DNA from: Girardinichthys multiradiatus
Lineage: Eukaryota; Chordata; Actinopteri; Cyprinodontiformes; Goodeidae
Direction of reading: 5' to 3'
DNA: 64,000 bases
Assembly: GCF_021462225.1 (NCBI RefSeq)
Contig: NC_061811.1
Span: forward strand, 21,044,663 to 21,108,662
Shown: in pieces, positions 48,822-58,464 of the stretch
Numbering within the stretch: position 1 is the first letter of the stretch
Layout: every line of letters starts with the position of its first letter
The notes under the pieces: generated by a model
Told to the model about the DNA's origin: nothing
Database searches by the model: none
The model's input: the letters and a program-made list of their open reading frames with translations, nothing else
Program-made: the position numbers and the translations under genes

Positions 48822-50389
48822 CAGGTCCTTCTCAAAATATTAGCATATTGTGATAAAGTTCATTATTTTCTATAATGTCATGATGAAAATTTTACATTCA
48901 TATATTTTAGATTTATTGCACACTAACTGAAATATTTCAGGTCTTTTATTGTCTTAATACGGATGATTTTGGCATACAGCTCATGAAAACCCAAAATTCC
49001 TATCTCACAAAATTAGCATATCATTAAAAGGGTCTCTAAACGAGCTATGAACCTAATCATCTGAATCAACGAGTTAACTCTAAACACCTGCAAAAGATTC
49101 CTGAGGCCTTTAAAACTCCCATCCTGGTTCATCACTCAAAACCCCAATCATGGGTAAGACTGCCGACCTGACTGCTGTCCAGAAGGCCACTATTGACACC
49201 CTCAAGCAAGAGGGTAAGACACAGAAAGAAATTTCTGAACGAATAGGCTGTTCCCAGAGTGCTGTATCAAGGCACCTCAGTGGGAAGTCTGTGGGAAGGA
49301 AAAAGTGTGACAGAAAACGCTGCACAACGAGAAGAGGTGACCGGACCCTGAGGAAGATTTTGGAGAAGGGCCGATTCCAGACCTTGGGGGACCTGCGGAA
49401 GCAGTGGACTGAGTGTGGAGTAGAAACATCCAGAGCCACCGTGCACAGGCGTGTGCAGGAAATGGGCTACAGGTGCCGCATTCCCCAGACCTGGGCCACA
49501 GAGAAGCTGCACTGGACTGTTGCTCAGTGGTCCAAAGTACTTTTTTCGGATGAAAGCAAATTCTGCATGTCATTCGGAAATCAAGGTGCCAGAGTCTGGA
49601 GGAAGACTGGGGAGAAGGAAATGCCAAAATGCCAGAAGTCCAGTGTCAAGTACCCACAGTCAGTGATGGTCTGGGGTGCCGTGTCAGCTGCTGGTGTTGG
49701 TCCACTGTGTTTTATCAAGGGCAGGGTCAATGCAGCTAGCTATCAGGAGATTTTGGAGCACTTCATGCTTCCATCTGCTGAAAAGCTTTATGGAGATGAA
49801 GATTTCATTTTTCAGCACGACCTGGCACCTGCTCACAGTGCCAAAACCACTGGTAAATGGTTTACTGACCATGGTATCACTGTACTCAATTGGCCTGCCA
49901 ACTCTCCTGACCCGAACCCCATAGAGTAGCTGTGGGATATTGTGAAGAGAACGTTGAGAGACTCAAGACCCAACACTCTGGATGAGCTAAAGGCCGCTAT
50001 CGAAGCACCCTGGGCCTCCATAAGACCTCAGCAGTGCCACAGGCTGATTGCCTCCATGCCACGCTGCATTGAAGCAGTCATTTCTGCAAAAGGATTCCCG
50101 ACCAAGTATTGAGTGCATAACTGTACATGATTATTTGAAGGTTGACGTTTTTTGTATTAAAAACACTTTTCTTTTATTGGTCGGATGAAATATGCTAATT
50201 TTGTGAGATAGGAATTTTGGGTTTTCATGAGCTGTATGCCAAAATCATCCGTATTAAGACAATAAAAGACCTGAAATATTTCAGTTAGTGTGCAATGAAT
50301 CTAAAATATATGAATGTTAAATTTTCATCATGACATTATGGAAAATAATGAACTTTATCACAATATGCTAATATTTTGAGAAGGACCTG
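48822..50389 (+). mobile_element. Tc1-type transposon with 199-bp inverted repeats
   Basis: A second Tc1 family, unrelated in its ends to the 15683 element. It is inserted at TA (48820-48821 and 50390-50391) in the family-A LTR. Left (48822-49020) and right (50191-50389) inverted repeats are 199 bp each and almost identical, starting CAGGTCCTTCTCAAAATATT. Long IR/DR-type ends are typical of many fish Tc1 elements. The high arm identity suggests a fairly recent insertion. Confidence 0.93.
49150..50112 (+). pseudogene. Tc1-type transposase with one premature stop
   Basis: A DD34E transposase gene of 320 codons. The start MGKTADLTAVQK leads into a helix-turn-helix DNA-binding domain (KEISERIGCSQSAVSRHL), then catalytic blocks LFSDESKF, FQHDLAPAHSA and SPDPNPIE. 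A TAG at 49927-49929 (codon 260) follows directly after the catalytic Glu. Downstream the same frame stays open to the TGA at 50110-50112 (LKAAIEAPWASI and AKGFPTKY visible). The only visible lesion is this stop, so the gene died recently. The truncated 259-aa product would lack the C-terminal part of the catalytic domain. Confidence 0.92.
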
Positions 50390-51037
50390 TACAACTTAGA
50401 ACACATTGGACTATAAGTGGCAATTCTAAATCGCCCTAAAATCCTACTCTATCCTGCCCAAGCTATTTCTAATAGAAATTAAACAAAACGGGATTACTTG
50501 TTGTCGTCTTCTTTGGAGCAGGGGGAGAGGGGGTGGGAGCAGTTACGCGTCCGTAACAAACTCAAAGGAAAACGGTCGGTCTTCGTTCTTTGGCCTCCTT
50601 TGGCAATGGGGAAAAATATGACGGACCGTCAGCAGTCGACTGGAACAAAACAAGGATGAAAATTTCATCTCCTTAAAACCTCCGTGGGTTTTTGGTCATG
50701 TTAAATTCACGTCTTCAATCGGTAAAGTAAAACTTAACAGTCTTCCTATCCTTGTAAGATTAATTTGTTGAGTCTCATGAGTTTCTGGTCAGTGGGGAGA
50801 ATTAATGAAAACCCACGTGTGAGTTTCTTTTCCAGAAGGATGCGTGCCTCTGTTGGGTGGTAACTGGTCTCGGTTTCCAGCGGGGAAAAGCAAGGGGGAG
50901 AGGCCTCATATTCTTTATATAGTCCACTGTGACATCAGAGCTGTGACGCCCCTTCCTATCAGCTGCAGTTCCTAATGGGACTTGTGGTAGCAGACCATAC
51001 CGGAGTACATAGTAGCAAACAAATGGTTCAACAGCAG

Positions 51038-51832
51038 GCAAAGGGACTGTATCAGCTCAGTGATTGCTGGGCCTCATTGTAAAATCCTAGTGGGACTTGC
51101 CACTCTAATTTGACAAGCAATCAGTCTCTTATGTGGATGGAGTTTGTAATCATAATGTTTGGTAATTCTGCCTACTATAGGGACCTTAAATCACAGCTGA
51201 ACCTGTATGATTTTCATCATAAGAGTTGCTAGCAGACAATAGCTATGCTAAGGAAGATGTTATACTGTAGCTTTGCTTTTGATACAAAGTAAAGTTTTAG
51301 TGGAAAAGGGAGATACCACAGAACTGAATGTGTTGCACTGTGTTGTTGTTTTTTTGTGTTTGGTCGTGATTTAATTTGTGTCAGGCCAAAGCGTTTCTTC
51401 TACAAATTTCTTCTATTTTTAATCCACTGGAGCTGTAACTAAGATTTTTTGTAATTAAATATAAATATGTTTAGCTTCTGGCTCTATAATATGATGAAAT
51501 ATGCCCTTACAAATACACTATCCTACTTGCGTGATTAGAGGAGGCTGAAGAAGAGTGGCACCATCGGGCAACCCTGTTCTCATAAACTAAATGTTAATGT
51601 TAAAAAATATTAACTGTTTTTACTCATAAATTGAGGTTAATAAATTTGCCATTATAAGCATTAATTCACACAGTTAGTTAATGGGTGACAGGAATACTGG
51701 CCCTTTACTCAAACATTGTATCCTACATTGTCAGTCATTATATCAACAGTTTTAAACACTAGGATATCAGGCATTGCGTTACAGTGCAACACAACATATA
51801 TATATAAAAAAATAGATGTAAATGTAAAATAG
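51038..51832. other. Intergenic, no gene seen
   Basis: AT-rich spacer with no recognised feature between the family-A LTR and the Gypsy remnant. Confidence 0.45.
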
Positions 51833-53404
51833 TGTCATAGTTTTAGGAACAGATTTGACCCACATGCAGTAAGCATTCAGGAGACAGAGAAGGTATGGCA
51901 AAGATTTATTTACAGGAAACGAGGAGGAGCGGGGAAACCAGAACCGAGGCGTCAACTGTAAGGGAAGTTGAGCAGGTAACTAAGAGAATGAATCTTTAAG
52001 AGCACTTTTCTAAATAATAAATCCATCTTACTAGGAATGAGATATGATCCGCCAGGAGGGGGGGGGGGACAACAAAGCTGCGCACAAGTGAGACCGGAGC
52101 AGGTAGGTCCTTGACACAAGGGTTTGGCCCTGTGGTTATGGTGGTTGTACTGCAGTTGGTGGAGGGTGGACAGGGTCAGAGGAATGGTTGAGTCAGGAAG
52201 CTGCCAGCCGGTTTTTGTCAGGCGAAGTAAACAGGAAACTTAGATTTTTGTCGACAAAGCTGGAGACCTTTCTCTAGAAGTCGGAAAGAAGCACTGGAAA
52301 TGAAGGGCTTTACCTGAGAAACATGAAATATGGGGTGAACACGTAGACTAGAAGGCAAACAGAGACGAAGGGCAGAAGGACTGATGACGGACTCAATGAC
52401 ATAGGGGCCAATGAAATGGGGAGACAGTTTCTTAGACATAGCCTTTAGGGGTATGTCCCGAGAGGACAACCAAACCTTCTGGCCAGGATGGTACACGGGA
52501 GCCTTCTGCGGTCGGCATACTTCTTGTTCTGGTCAGCGGTGCGGAGGAGAGCTTGGGAAGCAGTACACCAGACCCGTTTACAACGGCGAATGTGGTGGCG
52601 AATAGAGGTAACTGCTATGTCCTTCTCGTCTGCAGAAAATAAAGGTGGTTGGTAGCCAATAGAGGCCTCAAATGGTGAGAGTCCCATAGTTGATGAAACG
52701 TGAATTTATGGCATATTCTACCCAAGGAAGGTAATTGCTCCAGTCCAGAGGATTTATAGCAGTCAAGCACCTGAGAATGGACTCCATTTGCTGGTTCATG
52801 CGTTCAGTCTGTCCATTAGATTGGGAGTGGTAACCAGAGGTCAGGGAGGTCTTGGCCCCAAGAGCCAAGCAAAACTGTTTCCATACATAAGATACAAACT
52901 GAGGCCCTCGATTTGACAATATGTCCTGAGGAATGCCATGAAGGTGAAAAACATGCTGTACTAGCAGCTGAACTGTCTGAAACGCTGATGAGAGCTTCTT
53001 GAAGGGAAAAAGGGGACAGGTCTTAGAAAAGTGGTCTACAATAGTAAGGATGGTCATCATCCCTTTAGAGATGGGAAAACCAGTTACAAAGTCAAGGGCG
53101 ATATGTGACCAGGGGCGCTTGGGAATGCTGAGTGGTTGGAGTAGACCAGAAGGTGGCTGGTTGCCTGGTTTCTGCCTAGCACAGACTGAGCATGGTTGTA
53201 CGTACTCCCTGACATCTTTATGAAGAGATGGCCACCAGAATCTTCTATAAATAAGAGAAATGGTCCGGCTAACCCCTGGGTGGCCAGAAAACCTGGCCAT
53301 GTGAAACCAACGGATTAGCTGAAACCTGACAGACGTAGGAACAAAAACCCGATTGGGGGGGACCCGTGCCTGGGTCAGGTTCGAGCTGCTTGGCCTGATT
53401 AACA
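51833..53404 (-). mobile_element. Ty3/Gypsy retrotransposon remnant (integrase end plus probable LTR)
   Basis: Minus-strand remnant: the 3' end of pol (53404 to 52218) followed by about 385 bp of non-coding DNA to a possible LTR end at TGTCATAG (51833). Protease, RT and RNase H are not on this side; the gene is cut at about 53404 where the Maverick begins. The LTR call rests only on position and the TG start and is weak. A G run (about 52060-52070) lies inside it. Confidence 0.65.
52218..53404 (-). pseudogene. Gypsy integrase, partial and broken
   Basis: The integrase that would insert Gypsy cDNA. From the right: an HHCC zinc-binding domain ([10 protein letters not shown], then CSVCARQK), then the rve core with first Asp in [10 protein letters not shown] and the Glu in NGQTERMNQ. 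The second-Asp position reads SNRGPQF, with Asn where the family has Asp. The frame breaks near 52680. It resumes with [17 protein letters not shown] (52687-52445), and another shift leads to [15 protein letters not shown] and [20 protein letters not shown] (52496-52218), the GPY/F domain. It is inactive: a catalytic residue is changed, there are two frameshifts and the N-terminus is cut. Confidence 0.85.
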
Positions 53405-53923
53405 AGAGAGACTAAAACACACCCTTTAATCAAACTTTTTGACAGGTGACCTTTGACCTTAAGGGGGGTCATAGTGCCATGGGGGTAGGGAGGCCATGGG
53501 GTCAACAGGGGTGTGTCCGAGGGGCGTAACCGTGCATGCTGATTGGTTGTTGTCATTAGGGGCAATACCTTAAATGAACCAAATATAATAAAAGGGTGTG
53601 TTTAAGGGTGTTACGGGGAAGGCCTTAAATGAACCAATTACAACCCAAGGGTCTGTTTAAGGGTGTTATGGGGAAGGCCTTAAATGAACCAATTAAAACA
53701 CAGGGGTGTGTATGTTATAAATAGAACAAGACAAATATGGTATTATCAGAAACTGTATGGCATCAGCACCAATTAAAAATAGAGGGGTGTGTTTGTAAGC
53801 CTCGTTAAACCTTGAATAACCCAATGAAAACAATGGGGCGTGCTTTAGTGTTTACTTTAAATACAGGCATAAAACTCTGCACTTTACATGCAGCATTCGT
53901 TGGAAAAGAACACCCGTTCAGCA
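53405..53923. repeat. Maverick terminal region with 55-bp tandem repeats
   Basis: Units of 55 bp start at about 53593, 53648 and 53703 (core ggaaggccttaaatgaacca). A diverged copy precedes them (accttaaatgaaccaa, about 53567) and a weaker one follows near 53785. The reverse complement of the aagggtgtgttt phrase recurs next to the left boundary (acacaccctt, 53417-53427). Subterminal tandem repeats within terminal inverted repeats are known in Polintons; here this is inferred. An upstream promoter for the plus-strand genes would lie here. Confidence 0.65.
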
Positions 53924-55776
53924 ATGGCAAGAGTTAAGAGAGTTAATCGTCAAGCGGAGGACAAACGCAACGCGTGCCAAGATGATGAACAAGCAACTGC
54001 ATCATCCATATCATCTACTTCCTCATCTGAGATACCTATCGGATTCTCGTCATAACATACTCTACCAATGATGAGGATCCAACATCAACTTCAACAACCA
54101 CGGTTGAAAATCAGACCTCGGGTCGGTCAGTTCTGTGCAAAACCCCAGTGACCGTCTATCAGCATTCATCCCGTGAATTGAATGCTCCTAAGAAATCAAC
54201 ATACTACATCTGCAAGGTACAAAGACCCCCGTTCGACACTTTTCTGGAAGAATGGTCTTTGGAGCCATATGGTCTGATTGGTAGCTGGGGTTATATTTTC
54301 ATGTATGAAATAGGAGGGTTTTGCCTGTATCAATTGGATCAAGACAAGGTATTTAATGGATCATTGGCTCTGTGTACTCTCACCCACAGCGACTAGGCTG
54401 TGTTAAGGCTTGCAATCCCGCACCTTAATGATAGCCCTGAAACAGTCTCAATGCAGGAGAGAGAGGAAGAAGAAGAAAATGAACTGTCTCCTCGACCTGC
54501 AAAACGGGCAAGAATGTTTCATTTACCATCTGATGTTGAAATAGCTGAGAGAGAACCTCTCCTTAGCGCAGTGTGGGAGTCAAAAACCACAGAAAATGGT
54601 CACTGGTCTTTTCGGGCAAGCAGATGCAAGAACAACCGGACGAACCCCTCAGATCTGTTTGTGTTGGAGGCTTTCAGTCACAACTGCGACATATTCAAGA
54701 CAATGTTGGCTCTGCCGTTTGAAGCTTGGGCAGAGAAGATGAGTGAAATTGGACAATGTCTTTTCGACCTTTTCCACAACTCATGCAGTTGGATCAATGT
54801 CATGTTATTGGAAAAAAACGCTGACGTTTCCTGTTTTATGTCTAAAACAAACCCTCTTCTGAGGACCCGCCCCCTTCCTATGATATATATACGGGGGGAT
54901 AACAGCAAGCTCACAGACAGCGAGAACCAAATCCTGAGAATGAGTGAGCCAACACCATACAGGGATCTCTACAACCACCGAGCAGAGATCCCATTCTCTC
55001 CTGACCATGATGAAAGCTTCAACATTGGACCATATCATCCGCCTTCCCCGGACCTCTTCTCACCATCCACCTCAACGTCCTCATTCTCAGAGACCCACTT
55101 CAGTCCTGCATCACCTACAGGATGCAACATGGAAATGTATCAACCGCTTTCTCCAGACCTCTACTCACCATCGCCGCTATTCATGGCTGAGTCTGTAGAC
55201 GCAAATGTCCTACCTGAAGACAAGAAGGTGGTCGTGGAGGATGAGGTAGCTACCATCTACTCACCCTCTACCGAAGCCCCTACACAAACCCTGGAACCGA
55301 TGGAGGACCCTCAGCCTTCAGCGGAGGATGAGAGTAACCAGGGGGATGAAATTGACGGTTGGTTCTCAACCGCCCTCATCAATACGGTGAAAACAGCGAT
55401 ACTTCATTTATTCAACATAACCTCTTTGAACTATCTCAGAGAAACCTGCTATGGGTGCATAACGAACCACCCGAGCCAGCGTCAGCACCAATGCCTGGAG
55501 GTCTTGGGGGAGGATTATTACCAAGTCAACTTTCAATGCATCATGCGACGACTCGGAACCCCCAAACTCGTTCCTGCTATTCAGAATCTTCTGATACTTC
55601 GACGCATACAACCGGATGACCTTAAAGTGAAAACGATTGCAGAGACGGTTTTATATGAACTGAAATCGGTACAAGGCATCCACAGTGCAATAGCGCACGT
55701 TTATGTTCGCATGGTCGAAGAGAAACACCTCAAACAACTTAACTCTGTTTCAGAGTGCTACGGACTAACAAACTGA
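53924..55776 (+). pseudogene. Unrecognised Maverick 5' gene (acidic, Pro/Ser-rich)
   Basis: I do not recognise the family. A start MARVKRVNRQAEDKRNAC at 53924 runs to a stop near 54053. Coding resumes in another frame (about 54055 to 54396, with TYYICKVQRPPFDTFLEEW and GSWGYIFMYEIGGFCLYQLD). One in-frame TAG (54394-54396) precedes a long open stretch to 55776. That stretch has an acidic segment with a basic patch (EREEEEENELSPRPAKRARM, possible nuclear signal), a Cys/Trp-containing domain (about 54590-54880) and a Pro/Ser region with repeated SPDLFSPS/SPDLYSPS motifs. Its C-terminal folded-looking domain includes CYGCITNHPSQRQHQCLEV and VNFQCIMRRLGTPKLVPAI. Its position at the element's end, apart from the virion genes, suggests a regulatory or host-interaction role. 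That is inference. Confidence 0.6.
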
Positions 55777-56074
55777 TCTCACATGTTTGATGACTTGTTG
55801 TGTCATTTTTTGTACTCCAGTACTTTAATTAATTTGCATTATATGATTTTTCTTCTTTTTACTATTAAATACAATTAAAGTGGGAACATATTTACCTTTT
55901 CCGAAAGTGTTGTTTAAAAGCTTGTAGTGTCTGAATTCATCTGCATTATCTGATTCTTCTTCTTTTTTCTTTTTACTATTAAATACAAAAATAAAAAAAG
56001 GGATAAATCTACCCTCCTAAATAATGTTTTCTCATTATTTAACAAGTAATTGTCAGAGTCAGCATAAGGCAGAG
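55777..56074. other. Spacer inside Maverick
   Basis: AT-rich, with two similar phrases (ctttttactattaaatacaa at about 55856 and 55971) that form an imperfect direct repeat about 115 bp apart. AATTAAA-like signals here could polyadenylate the upstream gene. Confidence 0.5.
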
Positions 56075-57170
56075 ATGGCAGGAAGACGGTTGATGAAGAA
56101 AGTATATTATAGCCTTTCAAATCCGGGAAGTTTTGGGGGTATAGATAGACTGAGGAGGGTTATGCAAAATGAAATGGGAAAGAAGGTTGCGGTTGAAAAA
56201 GTTAAAGATTTTTTATCAGGAGAAGATACCTATACTCTACATAAACCTGCAAGAATAAAGTTTCCGAGAAACAGATTTTTTGTCACCAGACCATTGAGGC
56301 AGTTCCAGGCTGATCTCTGTGACATGCAAGCTGTGGCCAAGGAAAATGATGGTCATAATTATTTATCAACCGTCATTGACATCTTTTTAAAAAGGGCGTA
56401 TGTACGAGTTTTGAAGAGGAAAACAGCCGTGGTGGTAAAGCATTTGAATCAGTTTTTAAAGAAAGTCAGGTCCCAAAAAAATTTCAGACTGATGCCGGTA
56501 AATAATTTTTTAACAGGAAATTTAAGGTTTTAATGGAGAAACACGGTATTGAACATTTCGCGACAGCGAGTGAAGCAAAAGCTTCAGTGGTCGAGAGATT
56601 TAACCGCACATTAAAAACAAGGATGTGGAGATATTTTACAGCTAACAACACCCGGCAGTACATTGATGTCCTGCAAAACCTAACCAGAAGCTACAACCAC
56701 AGCTACCACTCCAGCATTAAAATGAGCCCTATTGAAGTGACCTCAGAAAGTGCCTTTCAAGTGTTTCAGAATCTGTATGATGTCAAGTCCAACAGATATT
56801 GCAAGGACTCAGTGACAACGTTTAAACAAGAGGATCTTGTCAGAATATCCAAGGTCCGTGGAGTGTGTGACAAAAAATACGAACAGAGTTTTACGGATGA
56901 AGTGTTTACAGTGTATGAGCGGATACCCCGATCTCCTCCTGTATACAAACTCAAAGATTTGGATGGAGAACCTATCGAGGGTTCAAAAAGCTTCAAAAAG
57001 TAAAAATATTTGACAAGATGTATCAAGTGGAAAACATATTAAAACGACGTACAGTCAAGGGAGTCAAACAGGTTTTTGTAAGCTGGAAAAACTGGCCTGA
57101 GAAAACAGTTGGATCAGGTTTGATGAACTTCAAAACGTATAAAAACGTTTGCACTAAACCTCACAGTTGA
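56075..57170 (+). pseudogene. Maverick integrase (rve) with chromodomain, broken
   Basis: Retroviral-type integrase that would insert the element. The likely start is ATG 56075 (MAGRRLMKKVYYSLSNPGSF). The core has the first Asp in RQFQADLCDM (about 56305) and the second Asp at codon 56491. The Glu is in VVERFNRTLKTRM (about 56590). Downstream NHSYHSSIKMSP is typical of Polinton integrases. A C-terminal chromodomain follows (YQVENILKRR, VFVSWKNWPEK, about 57019-57108). Lesions: a frameshift near 56436, an in-frame TAA at 56503-56505 and a frameshift near 56990 before the chromodomain. The exact 3' end is uncertain. All three catalytic acidic residues remain, but the protein cannot be made whole. 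Confidence 0.85.
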
Positions 57171-57210
57171 CACAGCATCATGAACCGTTACCCTTCCCTC
57201 TAACGCTAGC

Positions 57211-57929
57211 ATGGAAGTGTTTAAAAATAAAATAAAATAGTTCGAGTTTCCGTGTAAATTTAGCTCAACATATTGATTTAGAAGGCCAATGGATGGTTGC
57301 ATTAGCAGAGATTTCATACCCTCATACATGGCATAATTTACCGGATCATGATGCCTACTTTGAATGGAGGAAGGTTGGTGATGTGGAGATCAATATGCAA
57401 AGGATCAGAGGTGGCTACTATAACAGTTATTCAACTCGAGACAGAGATGGAACTGTTTTTCAAAAAAATTAACTCGGGTATCCCCATTAAATTCAGCAAA
57501 GTTCAAAAGTGATTTGCATTTCAAGCAAGCAGTCCGTATGAAATACGTTTCTTCAACACTCTAGCTTATATGATGGGCGTGAAACCAGGGGAATGGATTC
57601 ATGTATCTGAACCAAAACTGGCTCCTTTTCCGGCGGATATAAAGGCCGGTTTCTATCACCTATACTGTTACAGCGACGTGGTCAGTCCGCAAATAGTAGG
57701 CGACACTTTTGCACCTTTACTGCGGACCGTCAAAGTACAAGGCGACTTCAGTGATATGGTTACTCTGACATTTAACCCCGCCCACTACCTTCCAGTTTCC
57801 AGAAGACATATTGAAAATATCAATATAGAAATTAAATCGGACCAAAACGTTCCTGTAAATTTCGTCTACAGAAAGACCATCATAAGACTACACTTCAGAC
57901 CGGTGATATCACAACATAGCCTGAGATAA
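57211..57929 (+). pseudogene. Penton-like minor capsid protein, broken
   Basis: A single-jelly-roll vertex capsid protein of Polintons. Early coding (57245-57470) carries LEGQWMVALAEISYPHTW, the conserved N-terminal strand region, followed by GGYYNSYSTRDRDG. The last part (57570-57929) is open: MMGVKPGEWIHVSEPKLAPF, GFYHLYCYSDVVSPQIVGDT, and near the end VNFVYRKTIIRLHFRP. Lesions: a shift between the ATG at 57211 and 57245, a second shift near 57470 and an in-frame TGA near 57511. It lies between integrase and the pVI-like gene, the usual neighbourhood of capsid genes. The assignment rests on these motifs and gene order. Confidence 0.75.
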
Positions 57930-58039
57930 TTTGTTTTTGTATAAACTATTCCAGAGATATTTATAACCTCTAAGACTGATTGGTTATTATTCATAATACC
58001 CTGGTCCTTAAACACTGCATCAAGCAGGCAAGAGAGAAC

Positions 58040-58464
58040 ATGGCACAGCTAAGTCTGAGACGTGATCCAAATCGCTTTGTAAATTACTAAGTAAGTCAAT
58101 CAGGCGGTAATCTGCCAGGTTTTTATGGGGCTCCTGTCATGTACGGACGCGGAATTGGATCATTATTTTATCTCCTCTGGTTAAAAAAGAATTTGCTATT
58201 GCAAAACCCCATCTTAAAACAGCTGCATCAAATATCGCTTTGGATGTCATAGGTAGAGCCGTGAGTAAAATGATTGGTTCCACACACACCGAAGGTCAAG
58301 AATGTTAAGGAATTATGGTTTTATCCAAAAGACCCAGAACAATACCCCCTGGTGATCGTTTAAGGATGGTTAAAAAACAACGGCTAGCACAAAAAAGGAG
58401 ATCAGTCGCAGCTGACAAACGAAGAGGACGGAAGTCTTCCGCAAGTTTTGATATATTTAAATAA
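58040..58464 (+). pseudogene. pVI-like small basic virion protein, broken
   Basis: Starts MAQLSLRRDPNRFVNY at 58040. A TAA follows, then the same frame gives GFYGAPVMYGRGIGSLF. A frameshift (about 58165-58185) leads to an amphipathic helix (EFAIAKPHLKTAASNIALDV), a TAA at 58306-58308 and a very basic C-terminal stretch (KKQRLAQKRRSVADKRRGRK) ending DIFK. The glycine-rich motif, amphipathic helix and basic tail are like the adenovirus pVI/pX-type internal virion proteins of Polintons (membrane lysis or DNA binding). The part after 58315 could be a separate small gene. Its stop TAA overlaps the hexon ATG by one base (TAATG, 58462-58466). Confidence 0.6.

Larger units (their letters stand above)
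47692..51033 (-). mobile_element. Family-A LTR, copy 3, with nested SINE and Tc1
   Basis: A solo LTR of family A beginning TGTAAGAATTATGATTATTG and ending GGTTCAACA at 51033, flanked by GCAG at 47688-47691 and 51034-51037. That matches a 4-bp target duplication. It is interrupted by a SINE (47712-48088 with duplication) and a Tc1 (48822-50389). Removing both leaves about 1.4 kb collinear with copy 2. Minus-strand TATA and a degenerate CRE are at about 50915-50937. A 4-bp duplication fits Gypsy- or retrovirus-type integrases; family not determined. Confidence 0.75.

Noticed and set aside
53593..53757. Regular repeats as a possible CRISPR array
   Set aside because: The units are contiguous 55-bp tandem repeats without spacers, in a vertebrate genome.
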